This document shows, piece after piece, positions 48,392 through 57,166 of a stretch of 64,000 nucleotides of DNA (the stretch's first letter is position 1; each line of letters opens with the position of its first letter). A program made the position numbers and the translations under genes. Below the pieces are notes generated by a model that worked only from the letters and a program-made list of their open reading frames with translations, had not been told where the DNA came from and made no database searches. Origin of the DNA: Methylovulum miyakonense HT12 (GTDB lineage: Bacteria > Pseudomonadota > Gammaproteobacteria > Methylococcales > Methylomonadaceae). The stretch lies in assembly GCF_000384075.1 (NCBI RefSeq), contig NZ_KB913025.1:2889044-2953043 (forward strand). Reading direction: 5' to 3'.

Positions 48392-49195
48392 TTAACGTGG
48401 GGCGATTTTACCGTTGGCATCGGAAAGGATAATTTCCACACGGCGGTTCAATTGGCGGCTGCCGGCATCATCATTGCTGGCGATAGGGGAACCCTCGCCA
48501 TAACCCTCTGCGGCGATGCGGTCACTGCCGATGCCATCGTTGATTAACGCCGATTGTACGGAACCGGCGCGCCGCTCGGACAGGCCTTGGTTATGCTCGT
48601 CACTGCCCGTGCTGTCGGTGTGGCCTTCGACCGACACTTTGTACTCCGGGTATTGCGACAGAAAATTGGCCAGTTTTTGGACGGTGCGGACACCACTGGA
48701 TTTCAACTGGGCTTTGTCAACATTGAACAAGACATCACTTAAGGTGATGACCATGCCACGGTCAGTTTTCTTGGCGTTCAATTCATCAAGCTGGCGTTGC
48801 TGTTCAGCGATCAAGGCATGGTCGCGCACCGTTTCAGCCGTCCTCGCATCAAGGCGGACTTCGTTGCGTTTGGCCTCGGCATTGGTGACCGCCAATTCGG
48901 CGGTTTTGCGTTTGGCAACTTCCTGGGCGATACCGACTTGTTGGGTCGCGATATAAGCCAGTTGGTTGACTGTTTCAACATTGTCATCTTTGCTCAAGGC
49001 GGCGTCGGCTTTTTGTAGGGAAACGCCCGCATCCTGCAATTCCAGGGCGGCCAGGTTGGTGACTTCCGGGCTGCTTTGCGCATTGCTGTATCGGCTGTGG
49101 GCTTCTATGAGGGCAGAGTTTTGTGGTACGGAACTACAGCCTGACAAGATCGCGACAGCAATCAAGGTCATAGGGAAAAAGTGATTTTTTTGCAT
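48392..49195 (-). CDS. Lipoprotein with DUF4398 and OmpA domains
   Basis: 267 residues. Lipoprotein signal ending in ILSGCSS. Residues about 25-115 are a DUF4398 helical domain (ALELQDAGVSLQKADAALSK), then a coiled-coil linker (ARTAETVRDHALIAEQQRQL) and a C-terminal OmpA domain (about 145-262): LSDVLFNVDKAQLKSSG, VEGHTDSTGSDEHNQGLSER and NRRVEIILS. It probably links outer membrane and peptidoglycan. Start 49195 is set by GGAGTTTATC. It is the downstream gene of a pair; the upstream one has DUF4398 alone. Confidence 0.9.
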   Translation of the reverse strand: MQKNHFFPMTLIAVAILSGCSSVPQNSALIEAHSRYSNAQSSPEVTNLAALELQDAGVSLQKADAALSKDDNVETVNQLAYIATQQVGIAQEVAKRKTAELAVTNAEAKRNEVRLDARTAETVRDHALIAEQQRQLDELNAKKTDRGMVITLSDVLFNVDKAQLKSSGVRTVQKLANFLSQYPEYKVSVEGHTDSTGSDEHNQGLSERRAGSVQSALINDGIGSDRIAAEGYGEGSPIASNDDAGSRQLNRRVEIILSDANGKIAPR

Positions 49196-49213
49196 GATAA
49201 ACTCCAATTAATA

Positions 49214-49606
49214 TTATTTGGTGCTACGGTCAATTTCTTGACGAAGTATGACATTGTCTTCCTGTAACGCGCTGGCGGCCTTTTGTGCCTTGGCGGACCT
49301 CGACGTTGCGGCGGCGAGCTGGGCGTCAACCTGGGCTTGTTCCGCCAGTTGCCGGGCCAGTACATATTCTTTTTCGGACATCGCCCGCTCGGCGGCATCC
49401 ATTTTGTCCATCGCCGACTTAAGCGGTAACGGCGCAAATTCGTTGCTGCCCGCGCTAGTGGCGCTGCCGACCGCGGCTTTGGAAACGGCCATTTGTTCTA
49501 CGGGCGGCGGGACGCTTGCGCAAGCGGCGATAAACAAGGCGGCCATTGCGCTAATGCCGATGCCACGCAGCATTGGGTTTGTCCTAAGGTAGTTAAATTT
49601 TTTCAT
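49214..49606 (-). CDS. DUF4398 lipoprotein
   Basis: 130 residues. Signal with FIAACAS, a likely lipobox (Cys near 29). The mature part is a helical DUF4398 domain: PLKSAMDKMDAAERAMSEKE, YVLARQLAEQAQVDAQLAAA and SRSAKAQKAASALQEDNVIL. It lies 18 bases before the DUF4398-OmpA gene and is likely co-transcribed. The two may form a complex at the outer membrane; this is inference. Confidence 0.85.
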   Translation of the reverse strand: MKKFNYLRTNPMLRGIGISAMAALFIAACASVPPPVEQMAVSKAAVGSATSAGSNEFAPLPLKSAMDKMDAAERAMSEKEYVLARQLAEQAQVDAQLAAATSRSAKAQKAASALQEDNVILRQEIDRSTK

Positions 49607-49978
49607 GACTTTTTATCCATTGAGTTGAACGTTGAATATGAGCGTTGCAATGAGATGTCCACGATTGCAGTGCTTACCACTTCCTAAATCGAAATCCATA
49701 AGGGTTTGTTAGAAAAGAATTGGTTTGGGGACCATTGGTGGCTATTAAACGCTTTTATTTGGGATTAGACGGTGCGTTTGCGAACATAAGTGCGCTGCAC
49801 AGGGGGATATTGATGGATAGTGGGTTGGAGTGATATTGATGTGGGAAAAATTTCTTCTAAGTACGCTAACGAACTGAAGTTAGTGTGGCGGAGGTTTAAG
49901 CTGGCTAGGCTCAAACGGGATTGCTAGCCGATCCGGTTTGTTTGCTAAACCGCTCCTTCCACTTCCATAGGATTTCCC
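49607..49978. other. Divergent gap with a candidate dyad site
   Basis: 370 bases between two divergently placed lipoprotein genes. No gene. It has one copy (49771-49786) of the dyad motif seen five more times in this window; the rest shows nothing I can name. Confidence 0.5.
49771..49786. promoter_or_regulatory. Dyad motif site D (14 of 16)
   Basis: GGTGCGTTTGCGAACA, then TAAG. It fits TGTnCGnTAnCGnACA except at the first and ninth bases. It lies 165 bases upstream of the DUF4398 gene (minus) and 190 upstream of the collagen-like gene (plus). Confidence 0.4.
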
Positions 49979-50224
49979 ATGAACCGATTGATAATGATAA
50001 CAACGCTGCTTGCAGCATTAGGCCTTGCCGCTTGTGACCAACCCACCGTAGTCAATGCCCCTGCCGGCCCCGCAGGCCCTGCCGGGGCAAAGGGCGCAAC
50101 CGGCAACGACGGTGCCCAAGGCGCTCAGGGCGATACTGGTAGCCAAGGCAATACGGGTAATACAGGAAAGTCTGGTGACAGCACCACGGTGATCGTCACC
50201 CCACCCGCAGAACCAGCGAAATAA
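49979..50224 (+). CDS. Collagen-like Gly-X-Y lipoprotein
   Basis: 81 residues. Lipoprotein signal MNRLIMITTLLAALGLAAC (Cys 19). From about residue 28 to 66 the sequence follows Gly every third residue: AGPAGPAGAKGATGNDGAQG then AQGDTGSQGNTGNTGKSGDS, thirteen triplets. A short tail ends in PPAEPAK. It should form a collagen-like triple helix on the cell surface or in the periplasm. Bacterial collagen-like proteins are known but usually longer. Function unknown. Confidence 0.85.
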   Translation: MNRLIMITTLLAALGLAACDQPTVVNAPAGPAGPAGAKGATGNDGAQGAQGDTGSQGNTGNTGKSGDSTTVIVTPPAEPAK

Positions 50225-50240
50225 ATTTATTTCCATATTT

Positions 50241-50263
50241 AAACCGGCTTTTTAGCCGGTTAA
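50241..50263 (+). terminator. Hairpin after the collagen-like gene
   Basis: AACCGGCT and AGCCGGTT pair around TTTT, 18 bases after the stop. The T-tail is weak (TAACTTTAG), so termination is likely but not certain. Confidence 0.6.
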
Positions 50264-50438
50264 CTTTAGTATCAAAGGCTTAATGCAATAATTCGACTGC
50301 GCGGGCCACAAATCGGGTGGGCTTTAGTCCCCTGTGTCCCGCGCTAACCCGCCTATTTTAGAAGGTGGTTGTTAAGTTCAAAACGCAGCACATTGTATGG
50401 GGTGGGGCAGCCAAGCCGGTTAAAACTATCGTGCTTGT

Positions 50439-52211
50439 TCAGGGTTTTCTTAACGGTGGACGCGTCATTTCCAACAGTTTGCCGACACCCACGGGTTCAT
50501 CCTGCAACAACGGCACAACCGCATAACGTTTGGCATGTTGGTGCGCAACGGCATTAATCTCGCGTAATTCATTTGCGGCACGTTGGCGCAACAGAGGGGA
50601 ATGTACGGTTGCTGCAGCGACGCTGTTATTGATCACCCAAGCCCACGGTTCAATCCCCGCACGGCGCAAATCCGCTTGCAGGTTTGCCGCTTCCAGCACT
50701 GGCGTGGTTTCCGCCAAAGTCACCAGCAACACTTTCGTTTGTTTGGAATCTTGCAATTGCATCATGGGTGTCAAGTAATGGATTCCGCTAGCCATCTGCC
50801 GGGCCACTTCGCGGTGATAAGCCCCCGTGGCATCCAGCAGTAGCAGGGTGTGCCCCGTTGGCGCGGTGTCCATGACCACAAATTTCTTACCCGCTTCACG
50901 GATAATTCGAGAGAAAGCCTGAAACACGGCGATTTCTTCGGTGCAGGGTGAGCGCAGGTCTTCTTCCAATAGCGCACGGCCTTGGGTATCCAATTTCGCG
51001 CCTTTGGTTTCTAGCACATGCTGCCGGTAACGCTCGGTTTCGGTGTGCGGGTCAATCCGGCTAACCGTTAGATTATCCAGTACGCCGACCAGTGTTTCGC
51101 CCAAATGCGCGGCCGGATCGGAAGTGGTGAGCAGCACCGGAAGGCCGCGTTGTGCCAAATCAACCGCCACGGCGGCTGCAAGGGTAGTTTTGCCGACACC
51201 GCCTTTGCCCATCAGCATCACCAAGCCATGGCCGTTTATGGCAATGTCATCGACCAATGTTGATAGGTTAGGTGTTTGGATGGCGGGCGTGATGGCCTCA
51301 GTGTGGGGGGTGGCTGTTGTTGTCGTCAGCAATTGCCGCAAGGCTTCCAAACCAAGCACATTAAATGGCTTAAGCTCAATGAGATCGCATGGCAGTGCTT
51401 CGAGCACGGCCGGCATAGTCGCCAGTGCCAGTTGTTCGCGTTGGCAAATAGCCGTGGCCAGTGGATCTTGTGCGGCTTCGGCTTGCGGCAAAATGCCATT
51501 GATTACAAGATATTGCCGGGACAAGCCAATCGCGTCCAATTCTTCATGCGTACGGGCCACTTCGCGTAATGTCGATAGCTGGGCACGGGCGACTAAAATT
51601 AAACGGCTGCGCTTAGGATCCGCCAGGGCAGCCACCGCCGCTTTATATTGGCCGCGCTGCTTTTCCAGTCCGGCAAGCGGGCCAAGACAGGAGGCATCGC
51701 CTTTGCCTTCTTCTAAAAATCCGCTCCAAGCACCGGGCAATTGCAATAAGCGGATGGTGTGGCCGGTTGGTGCCGTATCGAAAACGATATGGCCGTAGCC
51801 GGCAGTCATTGCCGAGTCTATGAGCAGCGCGGTGAACTCGTCAAATGCGGCTATTTCGGTGGTGCAAGCCCCCGACAGTTGTTCTTCTATGCCTTTCACC
51901 ACAGCGTCAGGCAATACGCCGCGCACCGGGCCGACGATACGGTCGCGATAGGCTTGGGCCGCCGCTTGGGGGTCAATCTCCAATGCGGCGAGGCCTGCTA
52001 TGCGTGGAATGGCGGTGATTTGGTTGCCAATACTGATGCCAAACACTTGGCCGACATTGGAAGCCGGATCAGTGCTGACCAGCAGCACCTGTTGTCCGGC
52101 TTCCGCCAAATGTACCGCCGTGGCACAGGCAATCGAGGTTTTGCCTACGCCGCCTTTGCCGGTAAAAAACAGAAAACGCGGTGCTTGGCTGAGAAATTTC
52201 AGTTGGGTCAT
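50439..52211 (-). CDS. arsA: Arsenite-stimulated ATPase ArsA
   Basis: Soluble ATPase that drives arsenite efflux with ArsB, or hands on As(III). 590 residues, two homologous halves. Walker A loops FFTGKGGVGKTSIA (15-28) and LMGKGGVGKTTLAAA (about 330). Signature DTAPTGHTIRLLQLPG and DTAPTGHTLLLLDATG. The three As(III) ligands are present: C116 (SGACTTEI), C174 (DASCLGP) and one at about 425 (RSPCTEEI). It follows arsD. No ArsB, Acr3, ArsC or ArsR gene lies in the window, so the membrane partner must be elsewhere. Confidence 0.93.
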   Translation of the reverse strand: MTQLKFLSQAPRFLFFTGKGGVGKTSIACATAVHLAEAGQQVLLVSTDPASNVGQVFGISIGNQITAIPRIAGLAALEIDPQAAAQAYRDRIVGPVRGVLPDAVVKGIEEQLSGACTTEIAAFDEFTALLIDSAMTAGYGHIVFDTAPTGHTIRLLQLPGAWSGFLEEGKGDASCLGPLAGLEKQRGQYKAAVAALADPKRSRLILVARAQLSTLREVARTHEELDAIGLSRQYLVINGILPQAEAAQDPLATAICQREQLALATMPAVLEALPCDLIELKPFNVLGLEALRQLLTTTTATPHTEAITPAIQTPNLSTLVDDIAINGHGLVMLMGKGGVGKTTLAAAVAVDLAQRGLPVLLTTSDPAAHLGETLVGVLDNLTVSRIDPHTETERYRQHVLETKGAKLDTQGRALLEEDLRSPCTEEIAVFQAFSRIIREAGKKFVVMDTAPTGHTLLLLDATGAYHREVARQMASGIHYLTPMMQLQDSKQTKVLLVTLAETTPVLEAANLQADLRRAGIEPWAWVINNSVAAATVHSPLLRQRAANELREINAVAHQHAKRYAVVPLLQDEPVGVGKLLEMTRPPLRKP

Positions 52212-52312
52212 GAGGATGATTTTAAAGGGATTTTATGAATTTCCCATTGATGCTTTGGCAAGCCCAGCACGAACGGAACATTAAAACAGCGGTTCCTTAG
52301 ATAGGCCGCCCC

Positions 52313-52672
52313 TTAACGGCAACTGTTATTGCCTCCGCAACAGCCGGACTGTGGTTTTTCTTCGGCTGAGGCTATGCCGCTCCAACGTGTCAGTTCAGTA
52401 CGGCTTGGATAACGTCCGGCCAACGCCACTTCACCGTCAACCAGGACTAACGGCAACGCTTCCGCGCCAGAGCGTTCCAAAAATGCTTTTACGACTGGAT
52501 TTTCGGCAAAAGCCATCGGTTGCTGGGCTAAATTGAAACGTTCGAGGTATGCGCCGTTTTGTTTGGCCCAGTCGGCGTCAGCGGAAAAACCGACCAATTC
52601 CTGGTCAACTTCTACGCCGCAAACGCCAGTGCTGCAACATAGGGCGGGGTCATATATTTGGATATGGGGCAT
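52313..52672 (-). CDS. arsD: Arsenite metallochaperone ArsD
   Basis: 119 residues, the usual length. The metal-binding cysteines C12, C13 and C18 stand in DPALCCSTGVCGVEVD, and a C-terminal CCGG..C pair follows. ArsD carries As(III) to ArsA. Start ATG 52672 gives the family N-terminus MPHIQIYDPALCC; the frame extends further upstream but that part is not conserved. It is followed by arsA after about 100 bases. Confidence 0.93.
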   Translation of the reverse strand: MPHIQIYDPALCCSTGVCGVEVDQELVGFSADADWAKQNGAYLERFNLAQQPMAFAENPVVKAFLERSGAEALPLVLVDGEVALAGRYPSRTELTRWSGIASAEEKPQSGCCGGNNSCR

Positions 52673-52786
52673 TTCATCTCTCTTTAAAGTTTTAGGTGGT
52701 AGGTGAGGCAATGGGCTGTGAAGCAGCCGTGCGGCTATGGTTTGTGTGGCGCCAAGGCAAGCCAGGACACAAACATGCTGGCTTAT

Positions 52787-54751
52787 TCACACGTCACGGA
52801 AGGATTCGTTACGGTAGCGTCCTAAGGCCCAAAGCGGGAAAAATTTATCATATCCGTGATATTTCAGATAGAAAACTTTAGGGAAACCGGGGGCGTTAAA
52901 AATGCCGTCATCCCAAAAGCCATTGCCCTGTTGTTTTTTTAGCAGATATTGCACCCCGGCCTCAACCTCCGCACTGCTAATTTCACCTGCCGACAGCAAC
53001 GCCAGTAAAGCCAGGGCGGTGTGGAAGGCCGTGCCTTTAGCGCTGTTATTACAAGTTTGGGGGGCGTGATAGCTATCGTTGTCCTCACCCCAACTGCCGT
53101 CAGGGTGTTGTTTTGATTTTAACCACACAACAGCCCTACCGATGCTGGGGTCATCAAGGGGCACACCGGCGCTTTCAAAACCGGCCAGTACAGACCAGGT
53201 GCCATAAATGTAATTGGTTCCCCAACGTCCGAACCATGAACCATCGGGTTCCTGTTCCTTGCGCAAGAAAGTGATGCAATCGGCTATGACTGTCCGGTAT
53301 TCCGGGTGTTGCTTAAGCAATTTACTGAGGAACATAATACAGCGGGCGCTGACATCGGCGGTGGGCGGGTCAGTCAATGCGCCGTGATCGGCAAACGGGA
53401 TGTAGTTAAGGTAAGCATGGGTGTTGTCCGCGTCAAATGCACCATAGCCGCTATTGCGGGATTGCATGCCAGCGATCCAAACCCCCGCCCGTTCGATAGG
53501 CCCGGCAAACGCGGGGTCTTGCGCTTGGATTAACGCCAAGGCCACCACCGCCGTATCATCGACATCAGGGTAATAACTGTTGCCGAACTGGAACGCCCAA
53601 CCACCGCCCGGCAAATGGGGGCGCCGGATCCGCCAGTCACCGGGTTCGTCTTGTAACTGTTTGCCTGCCAACCAGCGCAACGCTGAATGAATGGCGTTTT
53701 GGGTGTATGGGTCAGGGTCTAGGCGTTCTATTTCTTGTAACACCAAAGCGGTTAGGCCAGTGTCCCAGATGGGCGACACGCAGGGCTGGCAGTAAGCCAT
53801 CCCGTCATTGACCACCAACAACCGGTCAATCGCCGCCCTGGCGATAATCCGCTGTTCATTGTCTGCCGGTATCCCTAAGCAATCCATCGCTTCATAAGCG
53901 TTGACCATGGCGGTGAAAATCCCGCCCAAACCGTCGTAACCATTAAGCCGTGCCATAAACCAGTCGCGTGCCTTAGCGGTGGCTTTGCGCCGGACGAAGC
54001 CAGGGACCAAGGGTTCCATGAACCGGCCGGCTTGGTCGAGAACTAGTATGGACTTGCCTAGCGGTGTCTTGACATGGGAAAAATAATTTTTTTCACGCCC
54101 GGGCGGCGTGACGAACAGTTCGGCGATACCTATTTGATGGGGATTGCGGGCTTTGACTTTGTAAGTGCACAGGATAAACAACGGCACCATGACGGTACGC
54201 GACCAGTAGGAGACCTTATCCAAGTGGAACGGGAACCACTTAGGCAGCAGCATGATTTCCACTGGCATGAAGGGGACTGCCCGCCACGGGATTTGCCCGA
54301 ACATCACCAGCGTGATACGGGTGAAGACATTGGCTTTTACGGCCCCGCCTTGGCCCAGTATCCAAGCGCGGGCTTTGGCGAGATGTGTTGCCTGGAGCGG
54401 GTCGCCAGCGAGCTTCATGGCGTAATAGGCTTTGATGGTGCAACTGATGTCGCCCGCACCACCTTTATAAAGGGCATAACTGCCATCAGCGCCTTGTTGC
54501 GAGCGCAAAAAATTAGCGATTTTGGTTTGGAGGCTGAGGTCGATTTCGTCCATGAAGTGCATCATCAGGATGTATTCGGCGGGGATGGTGCAATCCGCTT
54601 CCAGTTCAAATACCCAATAACCTTGTTCGTTTTGCAGGCTGAGCAATTTCTCTTTGGCACGGTAAATTGCCCTTTCAAGCCTTGATGGCACATAATTTGA
54701 GCTGGTATGGGCAGTATCCGGATCGGAAAGTGAGGTGGTTTCTCTAAACAT
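52787..54751 (-). CDS. shc: Squalene-hopene cyclase
   Basis: Membrane-bound class II triterpene cyclase that turns squalene into hopene or diplopterol, the first step in hopanoid synthesis. 654 residues. The catalytic DxDD motif is DVDD at 396-399, in NSYYPDVDDTAVVALAL. QW repeats are seen, e.g. QNEQGYWVFELEADCT, KSKQHPDGSWGEDNDSY and KKQQGNGFWDD. No hpn genes for hopanoid change or squalene synthesis are next to it. Two dyad-motif sites lie in the gap before it, shared with the divergent Crp/Fnr gene. Confidence 0.95.
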   Translation of the reverse strand: MFRETTSLSDPDTAHTSSNYVPSRLERAIYRAKEKLLSLQNEQGYWVFELEADCTIPAEYILMMHFMDEIDLSLQTKIANFLRSQQGADGSYALYKGGAGDISCTIKAYYAMKLAGDPLQATHLAKARAWILGQGGAVKANVFTRITLVMFGQIPWRAVPFMPVEIMLLPKWFPFHLDKVSYWSRTVMVPLFILCTYKVKARNPHQIGIAELFVTPPGREKNYFSHVKTPLGKSILVLDQAGRFMEPLVPGFVRRKATAKARDWFMARLNGYDGLGGIFTAMVNAYEAMDCLGIPADNEQRIIARAAIDRLLVVNDGMAYCQPCVSPIWDTGLTALVLQEIERLDPDPYTQNAIHSALRWLAGKQLQDEPGDWRIRRPHLPGGGWAFQFGNSYYPDVDDTAVVALALIQAQDPAFAGPIERAGVWIAGMQSRNSGYGAFDADNTHAYLNYIPFADHGALTDPPTADVSARCIMFLSKLLKQHPEYRTVIADCITFLRKEQEPDGSWFGRWGTNYIYGTWSVLAGFESAGVPLDDPSIGRAVVWLKSKQHPDGSWGEDNDSYHAPQTCNNSAKGTAFHTALALLALLSAGEISSAEVEAGVQYLLKKQQGNGFWDDGIFNAPGFPKVFYLKYHGYDKFFPLWALGRYRNESFRDV

Positions 54752-54886
54752 ATCGTGGTTTTCTCTGGGTGCACTTTGACGTTAACATCTTGATCCGTCC
54801 TACAAAGTGCCGGTTTTAGAGCGAGGCTCCGCCTCGTCGTTAAGGTCGCTAAAAAAGTAGCATAACGGCGGCGCCCAATTGCGGTC

Positions 54887-54902
54887 TGTACGGTATCGAA
54901 CA
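54887..54902. promoter_or_regulatory. Dyad motif site A (16 of 16)
   Basis: TGTACGGTATCGAACA, then TAAA. It fits TGTnCGnTAnCGnACA fully. It lies between shc (136 bases upstream of its start) and the Crp/Fnr gene (190 bases upstream). Confidence 0.5.
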
Positions 54903-54981
54903 TAAAACGGCCCGTATTTAAAGCCCTCCGGACTTTTGTTATCCGTCCGGATTTCACGTACAGCTAAAAACTAGTGCCTTA

Positions 54982-54997
54982 TGTGCGTTATAGAACG
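54982..54997. promoter_or_regulatory. Dyad motif site B (weaker)
   Basis: TGTGCGTTATAGAACG. It matches the dyad pattern at all but two fixed bases. It lies about 100 bases upstream of the Crp/Fnr gene, where it could serve autoregulation. Confidence 0.35.
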
Positions 54998-55094
54998 TAT
55001 AAATAACCTATAATCCAATAACCTAGTGATCCATATAATGATTAGGTCTTATTGATGCATCTATACAAATGCCCAACAATTTTAAAGGTAGTTT

Positions 55095-55820
55095 ATGGCT
55101 GACCCGAGTTGCCCCCGGCAAAACCATCTTATTAATAGCCTGCCTGAAGAAACATACCAACGCCTTTTGCCCCAACTGGAACGGGTGCAGATGCCGCTAG
55201 GCCATGTCATTTATGAGTCTGGTGACGAATTGCGCCATGCTTATTTCCCCGCCAATTGCATCGTGTCGCTGCTGTATGTCATGGAGAATGGTGCGTCCGC
55301 TGAAATTGCCGTGGTTGGTAAGGAAGGCATGGTTGGCGTCGCCCTGTTCATGGGGGGCAGTTCCATGCCAAACCGCGCTGTCGTGCAAAGTGAGGGTTAT
55401 GCCTACCGGTTGCGCGGACAATTAATGCTAAAGGAATTTAACCGCTATGGTGTGTTCATGCACCTGCTGCTACGTTATACCCAAGCGCTGATTACCCAAA
55501 TGGCGCAGACGGCGGTGTGCAATCGCCATCATTCGGTGGACCAACAACTTTGCCGCTGGCTGTTGCTAAGCCTTGACCGGCTTGACTCGAACGAGTTGAC
55601 TATGACCCAGGAATTGATCGCCAATATGCTTGGCGTACGGCGTGAAGGGGTAACCGAGGCGGCCGGAAAATTACAGCGGGCAAAGTTGATTGATTACAGC
55701 CGTGGGCGCATTACCGTATTGGATAGGCCAGGCTTGGAAATGCGGGTTTGTGAATGCTACCAAGTCGTCAAAACCGAATTTGACCGTTTGTTGCCTTTAG
55801 AATTTAGCGGGGGCCATTAA
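55095..55820 (+). CDS. Crp/Fnr family transcription regulator
   Basis: 241 residues. Cyclic-nucleotide-binding-like fold at about 20-140 (LPLGHVIYE-like: QMPLGHVIYESGDELRHAYF, IAVVGKEGMVGVALFMGG), a dimer helix, and a Crp-type winged helix at about 170-225 with the recognition region ANMLGVRREGVTEAAGKLQ. It lacks the cysteine cluster of FNR, and the cAMP-contact residues of CRP are not clear, so the signal is unknown. Similar regulators often lie by envelope-stress genes in methanotrophs and relatives. It is divergent from shc over 343 bases. Confidence 0.9.
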   Translation: MADPSCPRQNHLINSLPEETYQRLLPQLERVQMPLGHVIYESGDELRHAYFPANCIVSLLYVMENGASAEIAVVGKEGMVGVALFMGGSSMPNRAVVQSEGYAYRLRGQLMLKEFNRYGVFMHLLLRYTQALITQMAQTAVCNRHHSVDQQLCRWLLLSLDRLDSNELTMTQELIANMLGVRREGVTEAAGKLQRAKLIDYSRGRITVLDRPGLEMRVCECYQVVKTEFDRLLPLEFSGGH

Positions 55821-55956
55821 GGCCAAGCAAGTGAGAATGGCCTATTGCTGGTCTTTGCACCGCTAGTGCCCAGTCAATGTTGAAGTGTCAGTCTTATTTC
55901 CGTAGGGGCGGGCGGTTGCCCGCCTGATCGCTGCGGATGTTGGCACAGGCCATAAA

Positions 55957-55982
55957 AAAGGCGGACAACCGTCCGCCCTTTG
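55957..55982. terminator. Bidirectional terminator (Crp gene and small lipoprotein)
   Basis: GGCGGAC and GTCCGCC pair around AACC. On the minus strand six Ts follow (for the lipoprotein gene at 56058); on the plus strand the tail is CTTTG. A second GC-rich hairpin, GGCGGGC...GCCCGCC, is at about 55905-55922. Confidence 0.7.
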
Positions 55983-56057
55983 TATCTACGGCTTTAGATT
56001 GACCTGATAAAAAATCATTGGCTGGTCCCTAGGCTAAAACTAAAACGGCGGGGCAGT

Positions 56058-56267
56058 TTATTTCCAACCTTTATCCCAGCCACGGGTTGGATGCCGCCAG
56101 CCCCATCCTTGGCGGGGATGATACTGCCAAGAGTACCCTGGGCCGGGTTGTCTATAGGTCGGTTGTTTATAGGAGATGCCTGGTGTTACAGGGTGTCTGG
56201 CGACAGGCTGTAACGCGCATCCGGATAAGCAGAGCGTTAAAAAAATGGCTAAGGGAATTGCTTTCAT
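56058..56267 (-). CDS. Small Pro/Tyr/Trp-rich lipoprotein
   Basis: 69 residues. Lipoprotein signal with lipobox CLSGC (Cys 17). The mature part is rich in Pro, Gly, Trp and Tyr: YKQPTYRQPGPGYSWQYHPR, QGWGWRHPTRGWDKGWK. No family is known to me. The hydrophobic but non-membrane pattern suggests a cell-wall or outer-membrane linked role. Confidence 0.65.
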   Translation of the reverse strand: MKAIPLAIFLTLCLSGCALQPVARHPVTPGISYKQPTYRQPGPGYSWQYHPRQGWGWRHPTRGWDKGWK

Positions 56268-56450
56268 AACCGGGCCCCTCTTAAAAACGTTTAGAAAAAT
56301 CTTAGAAAAATCTTAGCAAGATGTTTCAATTTAGGACAAATGTTAAGGAACGGGTATGAACCCGTTCCGGCAATCTAACGCTACGTCAACCTCCGGCCCG
56401 AACACTTAGCTGACGGTGTTGAATGGGATTGTCACAGTTGCAGGCCTTTT

Positions 56451-56822
56451 TTACGCATTGATATTTTTGATCGGTTGGTTAGCCGCCAATGTCGTCCAAC
56501 CTATGACGATCCTATAGACCAGCAGGATAAGCGTCGGGATCAAAATAAACAAACCGATTTCCAAACCTAGGCTAAAAGCCAAACCGGATAGGGCAAAGCC
56601 TGCCAAAGTCATCCAAACGGTTTTAATTTGCCAGTCAAAATGGGATTGAAGCCAGGTCCCTTGGACTTCATTGCGGTTGATAAAATTAATGGCGACACCG
56701 ACCAGCAACGGGAATCCCACCAGGGCAAAAGCCAAAATCTGGCAGATATAAACGGTCACGGTCAGGTTTTTTAGTTTCTCCAAATTGCCGGTGTTTTGTT
56801 CTTTAGTGCCTAAATCATTCAT
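56451..56822 (-). CDS. DUF4870-like membrane protein
   Basis: 123 residues with three transmembrane helices (about 22-45, 68-88, 90-110). The pattern NFINRNEVQGTWLQSHFDWQ is close to that of the DUF4870 family (INxxxRxxVxGTWLxSHFxWQ). Function is unknown. It lies alone, downstream of a repeat region. Confidence 0.75.
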   Translation of the reverse strand: MNDLGTKEQNTGNLEKLKNLTVTVYICQILAFALVGFPLLVGVAINFINRNEVQGTWLQSHFDWQIKTVWMTLAGFALSGLAFSLGLEIGLFILIPTLILLVYRIVIGWTTLAANQPIKNINA

Positions 56823-56974
56823 AACAATTACCTCAAGTTAATGTGTAAGGTGAAGCATTTATCCCCGGATATGCCATCGTAAAGAGGGCGGAGCCGGGCC
56901 CGTCGTAAAAACTAAAAACATGGCCGCCCAACGTAGATACTCTGAACGGGCAGGTTTTCGGTTTTTTTATGATT

Positions 56975-57099
56975 CATCCCCCCCCCCCTTTGAAAAAGCA
57001 CCCGGAGGGCATAAAGGGGATTGAGGGGGATTTATTTAAAAAATCTCCCTTTATGACCTTTAGGTTAACTAGCCCCTCTTTTTCAAAGAGGGGCTAGCA
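56975..57099. repeat. Dispersed repeat, family R3, copy 2
   Basis: Ends CCTTTGAAAAAGCACCCGGA and CCCCTCTTTTTCAAAGAGGG pair, with the shared GGGCATAAAGGGGATTGAGG and GGGGGATTTATTTAAAAAAT in between. Copy 1 is at 41578-41675. It fills the gap between the DUF4870 and transglutaminase genes. Confidence 0.85.
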
Positions 57100-57166
57100 A
57101 CTGATATTTTTTAAATCAACAATAGTGCCCATACAAAAACCGAAAATGTGACCGTTTGAAGTATAG

